NCBI GenBank assembly: GCA_946811695.1
Contig: OX328123.1
Location: 155,349,580-155,413,579, forward strand
DNA length: 64,000 nt
Direction of reading: 5' to 3'
Origin: Gonocerus acuteangulatus
Taxonomy: Eukaryota; Arthropoda; Insecta; Hemiptera; Coreidae
Under the pieces are notes generated by a model. The model was not told the DNA's origin. It saw nothing but the letters and a program-made list of their open reading frames with translations, and did no database searches. The translations under genes were made by a program, and so were the position numbers. Shown piece after piece: positions 55,327-64,000 of the stretch; position 1 is the first letter of the stretch; the number at the start of each line of letters is the position of its first letter.

Positions 55327-55560
55327 CAGGGTGTCCTACATTGATATGTCATCACTTTAAGGGTTAATTCTGTACCTCATTTGTAGTTCAGGGATGCAGA
55401 AATGAGCGTCCTATCTCAACATGTAGCAGAGCTATTCAAACTTTTGTATATTTCCAAAACTATTGGGTTTTCTTATGAAAAACTGTGTTTTCTGGATTTC
55501 TGGTCTATGCGTCGTAAATGACCACATTTTTAGAATCTACATTAAATTTCCAATAAGAAA
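55327..55560. repeat. Possible transposon start CAGGGTGTCC
   Basis: TACAGGGTGTCCTACATTGA resembles the terminus of several insect TIR elements. No matching inverted end was found in the window. Confidence 0.3.
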
Positions 55561-55837
55561 CACCCGTTATTGAAATTTTGTCATGTAAATTAGGAGCTAT
55601 ACTAACAGCTATATAGATGCGAAGTATTGTTATTAGTGTTTTCTTAACTCATTCAATATTTTCTTAATCAGCTATTTGTAGACTTAGCGGTTTGCCTCCG
55701 CCTCAAAAGTTGCCTTATTTAATAAGCTTTAAAATGGTACCCTGTTGTTTTAAAAACAAAAATTATTCAAGTCCATTTTTTTCTGATTTCTAAGTCAAAA
55801 CCAATTTGCTTTAGTGTGAAGAAGCCATTACCAACAC

Positions 55838-55995
55838 GTTATTTAATTTCACGCGAGTATGGTGATGTCATATCCTTCCCACACTATGTACACACACTTT
55901 TTGCTCTGATTAAGGATTAGGGGACACCTTGGAAAGAGTGAAAGATGACAGAAGAACATATTTGAAATAATCACAATTATTGTTAACACAATAAA
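55838..55995 (-). repeat. Unnamed dispersed repeat, partner of 24540-24695
   Basis: TACACACACTTTTTGCTCTG ATTAAGGATTAGGGGACACC and GATGACAGAAGAACATATTT GAAATAATCACA are the reverse complement of 24545-24650. Confidence 0.65.
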
Positions 55996-56397
55996 TACAG
56001 ATGTTATATTTTTATGCATTGAGGGTCTTGTTTTATGAAATTTCTACTTCTTTTTTCTTCTAATAAGTTCAATTATGTACTAAAAGCAGTTCTGTCAGAT
56101 TGTAAGACAATCTTCTGTACATTCTGTCAAAATGATTGGGTATTACACTGGTACAATGCGTCTGACCTGCTAGAATGTAGGAATCAGGAAACCAAGTGTT
56201 GCCAATCCGGATAACATTATTTCTTCCCGTTTGGTATTTTATTGGGTGACCATCTAATATTCAGGTCTAATAAATATTCAAGGGCTGATTAAAATTTCAT
56301 ATCATCGATCAGAAGGGTCTGTCAAAACAAGGTTTTTCTCTGGGCGCAAGTAAATTATTAAAACGAGACTAGAGTTTGAACTTGATCCGAAATCACT

Positions 56398-56620
56398 TCA
56401 AGTGACACATTCTCTGTGAACTGGTGTTTGCATGTTGTCTGAGATGTGTGCACGAAGGCTAGAGGTGAGACGGTCTCGTGTTGTATCAGCCATGGCATGT
56501 AATCTAGTCATGAAGCAATCCCCGGCAAAAGATCTAGTCAGTCTAAAGCCATTCTCGACAGCGGCACGGAACTTGGAAGCGCAGCACATATGCAAGGTTC
56601 GCACCATAGGCCCTAACCCA
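56398..56620 (-). pseudogene. Unrecognised open frame, GC-richer than flanks
   Basis: 69 codons on the minus strand (TLHMCCASKFRAAVENGFRL TRSFAGDCFMTRLHAMADTT) lie in AT-rich surroundings. Composition suggests former coding sequence. I do not recognise the family; no splice sites or start context argue for a live exon. Confidence 0.25.
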
Positions 56621-56997
56621 GTCAGACCAGAGGATTACTCAAAAAAAATCTTAAGTGAGAAAGTTATTACAATTCTGAAAATAATTATGCTATAAACATC
56701 CATGATAAATTTAGTGATTTTAAACACACATACCAGTCACAAAAAATACGTTTCCATGAAATTTAAGTTGCGCTAGCACAGCCACGAATCATAAAATTCT
56801 CTCCCGCTGCAGTCACCGAACCGTCAAAACATAATTTATAATTCTCCTCTAAACCTCTTTGCTGGAATTCTGTTCCTCTCGGTTGCTGGCGTTATATTTC
56901 GCCCTAATCTTATTGGGCTTCATTAGACGCTTTGATAGTAGTAGACATAGCTCCTTCCTACCTGCTCTTAGAGTTCAAGTATTATAATGAAGCCCAA

Positions 56998-57089
56998 TAG
57001 AATTTTCCAGTTGGCACTTCCGGATTGCGTCATGAGGTCAACCTTATAAGCGGGGTTCCTCCCTATGGAGGGAGGGAGGGACCGCGCTA
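56998..57089 (-). repeat. Family A terminal segment
   Basis: TAGAATTTTCCAGTTGGCAC TTCCGGATTGCGTCATGAGG, GCGGGGTTCCTCCCTATGGA GGGAGGGAGGGACCGCGCTA. Confidence 0.8.
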
Positions 57090-57139
57090 AAAACGTACTT
57101 ACTACATGAATGGCAAAACATTTGAGCTAACACACAAAA

Positions 57140-57440
57140 CAACAAATTAAGAAAACAGTAAGTGTTAGTCATTACGAGATTGCGTATCGGTCATTCGTTG
57201 CTGACACATCGCCATTTAATGACAAGACAGGACAGACCAGTTTGTGCCATTTGCACACAAACTTGACTATTAAATACATACTGACTGATTACAACGAGAC
57301 AGACTATTTCTACCGCACGACATGAACGAACTTTTGACGGATAACAGCCCACACTTAAACGCAATACTCACTCACCTTAAAGACTCAAATATTTAAAATA
57401 TCATTTAGCACACGCACGCATTGTAGAATTTATTAAAACA
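57140..57440 (+). pseudogene. 3' end fragment of RNase H-type non-LTR element
   Basis: Across several frames it reads LRDCVSVI / RIGHSLLTHRHLMTRQDRPV, CAICTQTLTIKYILTDYNE, then an 'LNAILTHLKDSNI' tail. This corresponds to 5089-5475 (-) and to the C-terminus of the 33807 ORF. The terminal cysteine of the CX2CX7HX4C motif and the histidine are changed. Highly decayed. Confidence 0.65.
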
Positions 57441-57654
57441 CATATGACTTAACATGAAGTGTAGTAATGGACAGAGTAGTTGTTGTGTAAAAATGTGCAA
57501 AGTTTTACACAATTTCCATGCATTTATGTTAATATTTGATGTTACCTTTTCTTTTCGAATAATTTCCCCAAAACTCAAGAAGTTCTGTAATTTTCATTTA
57601 CTATTTAGCATGACAATGAGTGTGGATTCTACCGCTAACATTAACAATGGGCAA

Positions 57655-57850
57655 ATGAGACCCGATGACCGTGAGGGTTAAGGCGTGAGCACTTAACACT
57701 CCGTGCCAAAGGTCGTGGGTTCGATTCCACTAGGGGTGGTGGCTTTTCTTTCGAAAAACGAAAAGTCATCACCCCTATCCTGGCTAGAAAAGGGAGATAA
57801 CCCGTCCTAAAATTCGTAGTTAATAATAAATGGACGTTAAAATTAAAATC
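57655..57850 (+). mobile_element. tRNA-derived SINE, family P, copy with both boxes
   Basis: GAGACCCGATGACCGTGAGG GTTAAGGCGTGAGCACTTAA (A-box region), AAAGGTCGTGGGTTCGATTC CAC (B box), CTAGGGGTGGTGGCTTTTCT TTCG, AGAAAAGGGAGATAACCCGT CC, then a tail AATAATAAATGGACGTTAAA ATT. The tail differs from family S. Confidence 0.8.
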
Positions 57851-57970
57851 GCTACGTGTGCGAGCTCTTAAATTCAATAAATAATAATTTAATCTTATTA
57901 CTATATATTTTTTTTTTCACAGGCAATTTTTATTATTTGGTTTAGGAAAAACATGGATGATAATAAAAAA

Positions 57971-58868
57971 AAGTCCGTCACGCAGGAGCTGCATAACTAA
58001 GCACTTTCCTCAGAATTTGGGTAGTGTAGACTGCTTTCCAGAACAATTTGCTTAAAATATCCTACATACATAAAATAAAAACATGAATAGTTCTCTTTTA
58101 ATTTCGTAATGAGTAACTGATAAATTATTAATTTGCTTCCAGAGTTATGTTTACACATGGTACCTACTACACTACTAATAAATACAAAAAACCTCGTATT
58201 ATCGTATTTTGATCTAACGCAGGAACCGAATACAGTCCCTCTAGCGCTCCTTGCGGCGCCTTAGTGAACCTATATCTGGCTGGCTTTTCTATTGAAATAT
58301 ATTACAAAGTAAACCCCCCTTTCCGATTGACCGATTCAGCTCATTTTTACAACACTTCTTTCTCATGAGTTACCCACGACGTATACCGCGTTTCATTACA
58401 ATACAGCAGAAATTACGACCAGTATGAGTATATTAGTAATTTGGGTCCGGAGTAAACCCCCCCCCCTCCTAATGAACCGATTTAGTTTATTTTTACAACA
58501 CATATTTACCTGTAGATTACCACTATGAATACCGAGTTTCGTCGAAATATACCTAAAATCACGGCTGTTAGTGGCGAATTGGTATTGTCGGTCCGGAGTA
58601 AACCCCCCCTCCTCATGAACCGATTTAGTTCATTTTTATATCTCACTTTTCTCTCTATATTACCACTACGAATACCAAGTTTTGTTGAAATATAACAAAT
58701 ATTACGGCTGAAATGGTCAAATTAGTGTTTTGGGTTCGGGGTAAACCCCCCCTTCCGGTGGACCGATTTTGGTGGTTAACGAACTCGTTCAATCGTTTGC
58801 TAATTGAATGCTATATACCTAGTTTCGTGACGAAAAAACAAAAACTCTGGCCGCTATCGTGTTAACAG

Positions 58869-58929
<61 letters not shown>

Positions 58930-59051
58930 TAAATTTTAACGGGGGTCATTTTCGGTGTCTACTAGGTAGGATCGATAAAGATTTGAAGAAATTTCCGTCA
59001 TAAGTCCAACCTCAATAGCTACTTTCCTTCGAAGGAAAGTGCTAAAAGAGA
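57971..59051 (+). repeat. Family B repeat, complete + copy
   Basis: From AGTCCGTCACGCAGGAGCTG CATAACTAAGCACTTTCCTC, through four modules starting near 58314, 58451, 58600 and 58742 (each CGGAGTAAACCCCCC..., ACCGATTTAGTTCATTTTTA, ACGAATACCGAGTTTCG), (TA)n 58873-58924, GGGGGTCATTTTCGGTGTCT ACTAGGTAGGATCGATAAAG, to the terminal hairpin CACTTTCC/GGAAAGTG-type and GCTAAAA. It is the best reference copy of B. Confidence 0.85.
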
Positions 59052-59069
59052 CTACTTACAATAATAAAG

Positions 59070-59235
59070 CAGGAAATAAATAAAGCGCCCCTAGTGGTAG
59101 GGGCAGATAATCCGATAAACCGATTTAGTTCATTTTTAGAACCCTTCTTTCTCATTAGATACCCTAGACATATACCGCGAGATTCGTTAAAATAAAGCAG
59201 AAATTACGATCGATATGAGAAAATTAGTCAATGAC
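59070..59235 (+). repeat. Family B module fragment
   Basis: ACCGATTTAGTTCATTTTTA GAACCCTTCTTTCTCATTAG ATACCC and AATAAAGCAGAAATTACGAT CGATATGAG, one internal module next to the complete copy. Confidence 0.65.
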
Positions 59236-59814
59236 GGTATGGATCCTCTTGCTCCAATGACATGGCCGAGGAGCTCCCAATTTTGGATTCTATAATTTTT
59301 ACGGGAAGATACGCTTTTCATTAATTGATTTGTGTTGAGAATGATGTAGTCAGATCCAAGATAATTCCTGCGGAGACCTAAAGATCTATGACAACAATGC
59401 CTGTCCTTGTAAGACCATCTTCTGGTCTTTTTGGGAAGACCACATCCAGTTACTTTCAAGTGTCTGTAGTGATTTTAAACAGTGATTTACAGACCTTTAT
59501 TAACAGTGATATTAAGAAACTATTAAAATATAAAATATTATGAGGTAACAGTGAATGCAGTGATTTTAAGAAATGGATCTTTTGAAAATAGAGCCAGATA
59601 TTCCTGTCAAAAAGAAGGCATTTGAGTCGTTACAAGAAAATGGAATATTACATTGTACATTACAAAGTATGTTCCAATGGTCATGAAATGAAATTATCTT
59701 GTTAAAAAAAAATGAGTGTGTTATAAGAGAAGGTTTAAATTGATAAGTTAAATTAAATTAATTTGTCATTTTATTGATTTTTTTAATATATTATTATTAT
59801 TATTTTTTAACCAC

Positions 59815-59990
59815 TTAACACTCCGTACCAAAGGTCGTGGGTTCGATTCCCACTAGGAGTGGTGGTTTTTCTTTCGAAAAAAGAAAAGGCATCAGCCATA
59901 TCCTAGCTAGAAAAGGGTGGTAACCTATAGATAACCCGTCTCAAAATTCGTAGTAAATAATAATGGACGTTAAAATTTAAATAACAAATA
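59815..59990 (+). mobile_element. tRNA-derived SINE, family P, 5'-truncated
   Basis: TAACACTCCGTACCAAAGGT CGTGGGTTCGATTCCCACTA GG..., AGAAAAGGGTGGTAACCTAT AGATAACCCGTC, tail TAATGGACGTTAAAATTTAA. Confidence 0.75.
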
Positions 59991-60069
59991 CAGGTTATCT
60001 AAGGGTTAGTTAGAAACCATATGATATACATATAGTAATCAATAAGTGTTTAAAATCACTGGAATCACT

Positions 60070-60160
60070 ACTAAAAGTCCGACTCGCAGGAACTGCAGCA
60101 TCTTAGCGCGGTTCCGTTCATGTCCCTAGTGCCATTTGATAAGCTTAGAAAAGAAATAAA
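60070..60160 (+). repeat. Family C repeat, copy 6
   Basis: AAAAGTCCGACTCGCAGGAA CTGCAGCATCTTAGCGCGGT TCCGTTCATGTCCCTAGTGC CATTTG. Confidence 0.75.
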
Positions 60161-60365
60161 CTTATTTTTTTTATATATCTCGTGAAAATTGTCAAAATCC
60201 TCTCGAACATCTCGAATAAAAGTGATATTAAGGCGTCAGGGACACCGACAGTAGCTAACTTTTACACAGAAGCGGAAATTACAGAATCTGGCTCTCATTC
60301 TAAAGCAAAGCTCTATAAATCAATACAAAATATGCCTAATAAAGCCTTTCTAGAGGATACAGAAG

Positions 60366-60619
60366 CATGGGCGTATATGAGGGGGGGGGGCTGAGGGGGC
60401 TGCAGCCCCTCCCGAAATTTTGAATTGATGATAAAAACTTCTCGTAAAACCCTTAAAAATAAATTAAATAAGATCACTTAGTTCATAAAACATATTTTAT
60501 TTTACGTGCAATAGCGTTTTAGTTGCCTAAAACTATTCCAAGCTCTAAATATTTAGTATCCCATACCCTGGAAATGGTCTCAGCCCCCCCCCCCGAAATT
60601 GTTTTTATATACGCCCATG
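60366..60619. mobile_element. hAT-like MITE with 8-bp TSD, complete copy
   Basis: TACAGAAG stands on both sides (60358-60365 and 60620-60627). The ends are CATGGGCGTATAT and its reverse complement. A G9 run and GGGGGCTGCAGCCCC lie near the left end and a C9 run near the right. The body is AT-rich (TTATTTTACGTGCAATAGCG). Confidence 0.88.
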
Positions 60620-60629
60620 TACAGAAGGA

Positions 60630-61435
60630 TCAAGAAGAAGTACACAAGATTGAGTAGAATACCCTGCCTAATATAGCCTATATAGAATAATATGCCGAAT
60701 AAAACGTATCTAGTAAATACACAAGGACAAATAAAAGTCTTGACGAATAACAAGTAAAAAAAAAAACTTTATTTAACAAAATAAAACAAAGTTTAGTTGC
60801 CCAACTACAATAGAATAATATACCTAATTAAGTCTACGGAGTAGACACAAATGGACCAAAAACAAGTCTTGTGGAATATTGGTTTTTTTCTAATTAAATA
60901 CTTTTTATCAATATTTAGTATATAACCTTTGTTGAAAATTATTGATTGCTAATTGATGAATCGGTTTACAACTAAGTAGTCTTTATGAATATTTAGTATA
61001 TAACCTATTTTTGGATCTGTGTCTCCGCCTAGGCTTTGTATTTGTGCCGCCAGATACCTGGGGTATATTTACAGCTCTTGAGGATTAACTCTTAGCAGGT
61101 AAATTTCCTGCGGCCCCATTGTGTTCTACGGGCATTGAACCGCCATATACGCTCATAGTATCTAACCGTTGTGAAGTTTATTTTTTGGATTTAGGACTTA
61201 ATATACATATGTAGACTAAATCATAGCAAGAAGTAATCCTCCGTCGTCGGTTCTTAACTATGTAGACTCGCTAATGTTATCCAATCTTAGATACATCGTA
61301 TTTAAAATCCACAGCAAAAATACGACATTTCATCAGAATCCCCTGCTGAATAAAACTTATATAGAATAATATGCAAAATAAAGCCTATCTAGTGGATAAA
61401 AATTGAGGAAAAAAGCCGTTCGTGGTGGTAGAAAA
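60630..61435. other. AT-rich DNA, no gene seen
   Basis: Short dispersed motifs (CCTAATATAGCCTATATAGA ATAATATGCC, repeated near 61340-61375) suggest a decayed internal duplication. Nothing coding. Confidence 0.4.
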
Positions 61436-61439
61436 TCTT

Positions 61440-62757
61440 AAAAGTATTTCGCTCAGAAATCTCCGAAATATTGTCACTAATTTTACGTATCCTGTTTTAT
61501 AGCCAAATAGATTTATATTCTATAATCAATAAGAAAAACCTACTAACAATAAAAAACTATGGGTAACAGATGAAAATAGGGAATACCAAGAATAATTCTA
61601 AAGAACGAAATCAACACCAGTACTGTAATCTAGATATTCATACGGCATCATCGAATTCTAACAAACAAAATATTGATTCTAATTATACGTATCCTGTTTT
61701 ATTGACAAATACATTTGACTACTATAAGCAATTAAAAACACTAGGGAATATGCCAAAGAACTCGGAGTAGGAGCCTCGACAGTTTCAAGACATTTGAAGG
61801 AAATCGACAAATCCAAAGCTGACATTACTTCGCTTATTCAAAACTTTCTTTAGAACCTTTCTTGTAGACCATTTAGTAAGCTTTCGAATGGTAACCTTTC
61901 GCTTCCCAAGATTTTCAACCGTTTTCGAGATATTAAGAAATTATACGAAGTTCCCAAAACTTTTCATTATTTCTGACAACAGAAAATTGGTCTGATTTTA
62001 CCTATCCTGTTTTACACACACATACATTTTCCTTACAAATACAACATAAGAAATTAAAGAAATAAAAAGCAATAAAAAACCAAGGGAAAGAGACAAAAAT
62101 TACAAAAAGAACGACAAAAACCCGTTCATAAGAACAAAACAGACGTATTTGAAGTTTTAAGCATTTATTTCTCCGATTGACATAACCTAATCAAAAATAG
62201 TTTTAGAATCATTTTTGAAGAGAATTTAGTAAGCTTTCAAATAGTTTCAATCCACTTACCACGATTTCCCAACCGTGTTCGAGATATTAATGAAAGTATA
62301 CGAAGTTTCCAAAACTTTTCATATCTGTTCATAAAATATTTTATTCTAACCCTTCCTTAACTCCAAACGTAACATAACTTTCAACATATTAGTTTTAATG
62401 AAAGTAGAACATGCACATAATGTTTCAACTGAATCCCGTTATTCTAAGTACCCAAACCAAAAACGGTATTCAAAAACTATTTTTCCAATTTTCTCGACAA
62501 CGGTTAAAGCTATCGCCTTGAAAATGGTTTCATTCGTTTTTCTAGCCCAAGAAGCCTATAAAACGAGTACTTACAAGCTTATGAACTCAAAAACGTAAGC
62601 GTTACGATTTTTTCTGCGCGAATTTCGCCCCAAACGCCATCTTCCAGTGGGCGGATTTTGCTGGTTAACGAACTTGACCTTTCAAATTGGACGACAGATT
62701 TTTGTACCAAATTTCATCAAAATCGGACCATTCGTCTTCTATTTAGAGAGCGAACAG

Positions 62758-62826
<69 letters not shown>

Positions 62827-62985
62827 TATACATATATATATATATATACAAATTTGAACCACCGTTATTTTCGGTTTCTAGGGGTTCTGAAACGCAAAAT
62901 TTTCTAGTCGGCACTTCCGGATTGTTTCATTGTATCAACCTTATAAGCGGGGTTCCTCCCTATGGGGGAGGGAGGAACCGCGCTA
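61440..62985 (-). repeat. Family A repeat, longest inverted copy, with terminus
   Basis: Three or four TTTTAC(C/G)TATCCTGTTTTA-type module starts (61487, 61690, 62000) precede the common body, the GAGAGCGAACAGACAAA block, (TA)n at 62762-62848, TTGAACCACCGTTATTTTCG, TTTTCTAGTCGGCACTTCCG and the hairpin end GGTTCCTCCCTATGGGGGAG GGAGGAACCGCGCTAA. Confidence 0.8.
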
Positions 62986-63061
62986 AAAATAACTGGATAT
63001 GGTATTCGTAAAAAGACCCCATATATTCGGCTAAGCTGCTTACTTCCTCGAATAACTATTT

Positions 63062-63555
63062 TTGTTAAAAATGCAGTTTCACGCCCTCCAAACCGATTTA
63101 TTTCAAATTTTGTACAATAACGTATTTTGATGCACTAAACACGAATACGATAAAAAAAAAAAAAAAAAAAACCTTCGCATTTAACTAGAAAAGAAGTTAT
63201 TAAGCACTTAACTTCACTGTTATGCAGGTTATGAGAGCTAAAGTAAACAACTAAATTTGTTGTTTACTTTAAGACATAAATGACGACTTTAAGGCATACA
63301 TGCTATGCGTTTCCGCTCGCTACGCTCGCTCAAGAAGATAACAAAACCCCAGTCAATTCAACTCGCTAAAATTAATAGAATTCTATGAACCTCTCATAAC
63401 CTGCATAACAGCGAACTTTAGTGCTTAATAACTTCTTTCCTAGTTGAATGCGAACTTTTTTTTTTAGCGGATTCGTGTTTAGTGCATCAAAATACCTTAT
63501 TGTACAAATTGTATTTGAAAGAAATCGGTTTAGAGGGCGTGAAACTGCATTTTTA
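63062..63555. mobile_element. Fold-back element, arms of about 170 bp
   Basis: 63065-63237 (AAAAATGCAGTTTCACGCCC ... GTTATGCAGGTTATGAGAG) and 63385-63555 are reverse complements at roughly 90% identity, differing partly by the length of an A-run. The 150-bp spacer holds a smaller palindrome (AGTAAACAAC-TAAATTT-GTTGTTTACT). No coding sequence. The right arm ends 140 bp upstream of the docking-domain exon. Confidence 0.85.
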
Positions 63556-63694
63556 CCGTATTTTTAACAGCATCATTAAAATTCCAACAAATTATGTGGC
63601 TAAGTACAATCATATGTTGAACTGAATCATTAATGTTAAAACAAATTCTTACTAGGATCTTTATTTGTAAAATTGATAATCCAAAGATATTAGG

Positions 63695-64000
63695 ATGAGT
63701 GATCCTCCTGGACCGATATCTTTCCAGATAGCTCCAGAGTACCGAGATCTTCTGATCGAAGTAGCTGCCGCATACATCATAGAATCGCCACCGGATTTCG
63801 TTGATTTCGCGGCAGAATATATCCAAAAGAAACTCAACGCGAGGAGAGTGAGCGTTAAAACGTTATATCAGCGGTCAAACAGTTCTTCCATGTCCTCAGA
63901 AGGAGATCGCGCAGTGTATAGGAGGGCAGCGATCGCAGGAGAAGGTTTGGACGACGACGATGAACAAGAAGACGATGTGCCGATCCAATTCTACCTCAAG
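63695..64000 (+). CDS. RIIa-type docking-domain protein, 5' part (continues past window)
   Basis: ATG at 63695 opens 102 codons with no stop before the window ends. Residues 9-50 (SFQIAPEYRDLLIEVAAAYI, IESPPDFVDFAAEYIQKKLN) match the dimerization/docking helices of PKA type II regulatory subunits (remembered pattern I.IP..L.ELL...T...L...PPD.V.FA.EYF). A Ser-rich linker follows, then YRRAAIAGEG (RRxA: a pseudosubstrate-like site with Ala at the acceptor position, as in type I subunits) and the acidic DDDDEQEDD. The start at the N-terminus of the domain favours a first coding exon of a PKA regulatory-like gene. Alternatively the acceptor ATATCTTTCCAG|ATA at 63728, phase 0 and in frame, would make it an exon of the ankyrin gene. 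Confidence 0.7.
   Translation, partial: MSDPPGPISFQIAPEYRDLLIEVAAAYIIESPPDFVDFAAEYIQKKLNARRVSVKTLYQRSNSSSMSSEGDRAVYRRAAIAGEGLDDDDEQEDDVPIQFYLK

Overview
The window is nuclear DNA from an arthropod, most probably an insect. Reasons: AT-rich composition; long (TA)n tracts; jockey/I/R1/R2-type non-LTR retrotransposons; Tc1, mariner, Tigger/pogo and hAT-type DNA transposons; Helitrons whose 3' ends read ...CCGGGT(A)(A)CAGCTAG; tRNA- and 5S-derived SINEs; and split host exons with GT/AG borders. No operons, bacterial genes or CRISPR arrays are present. Species cannot be named from the sequence. Family names below come from motif recognition and remembered consensus features; no database was searched. 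Host genes are sparse. Two exons on the + strand (21265-21425 and 47984-48193) are phase-compatible, have good splice sites and look like consecutive exons of a conserved ankyrin-repeat protein, separated by an intron of about 26.6 kb. A third open coding block (63695-64000, running off the window) encodes a dimerization/docking (RIIa-like) domain followed by a PKA-pseudosubstrate-like RRAAI and an acidic run. It is either the first exon of a PKA regulatory-subunit-like gene or, by an in-frame internal acceptor, a later exon of the ankyrin gene. Everything else is intron or intergenic space filled with mobile DNA. Layout. 1-20.7 kb: copies of a repeat family (A) ending in TTAGCGCGGTTCC; pseudogene fragments of I-, R2-, R1- and jockey-like elements; a deleted mariner; a full-length SINE with a poly-T end; minisatellites of 42 and 26 bp. 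21-33 kb: ankyrin exon 1, a jockey reverse-transcriptase fragment, a B-family repeat with a 186-bp perfect-looking fold-back, a Helitron (F) carrying a 69-bp perfect hairpin, and a TIR element (D) with a 16-copy array of its own terminal motif. 33.6-38.6 kb: a B-family copy split by a clean 4.26-kb non-LTR insertion with a 1167-codon open frame, poly(A) and a 14-bp target duplication. 38.8-46.2 kb: A and C repeats, a 78-bp satellite with a 312-bp higher-order repeat, a Tc1-like element nested in (TA)n and itself hit by a 210-bp insert with a hammerhead-like core, and a Tigger-like element that lost its catalytic domain but grew an 88-bp minisatellite. 47-64 kb: ankyrin exon 2, more Helitrons including one with RepHel-coding remains, a second D element, SINEs, a second B copy, a hAT-like MITE, a long A copy, a 0.5-kb fold-back, and the docking-domain exon. 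The elements interact mainly by nesting, which gives relative ages: B older than the non-LTR element; D older than the hAT MITE; A older than a truncated SINE; Tc1 older than the hammerhead-like insert.
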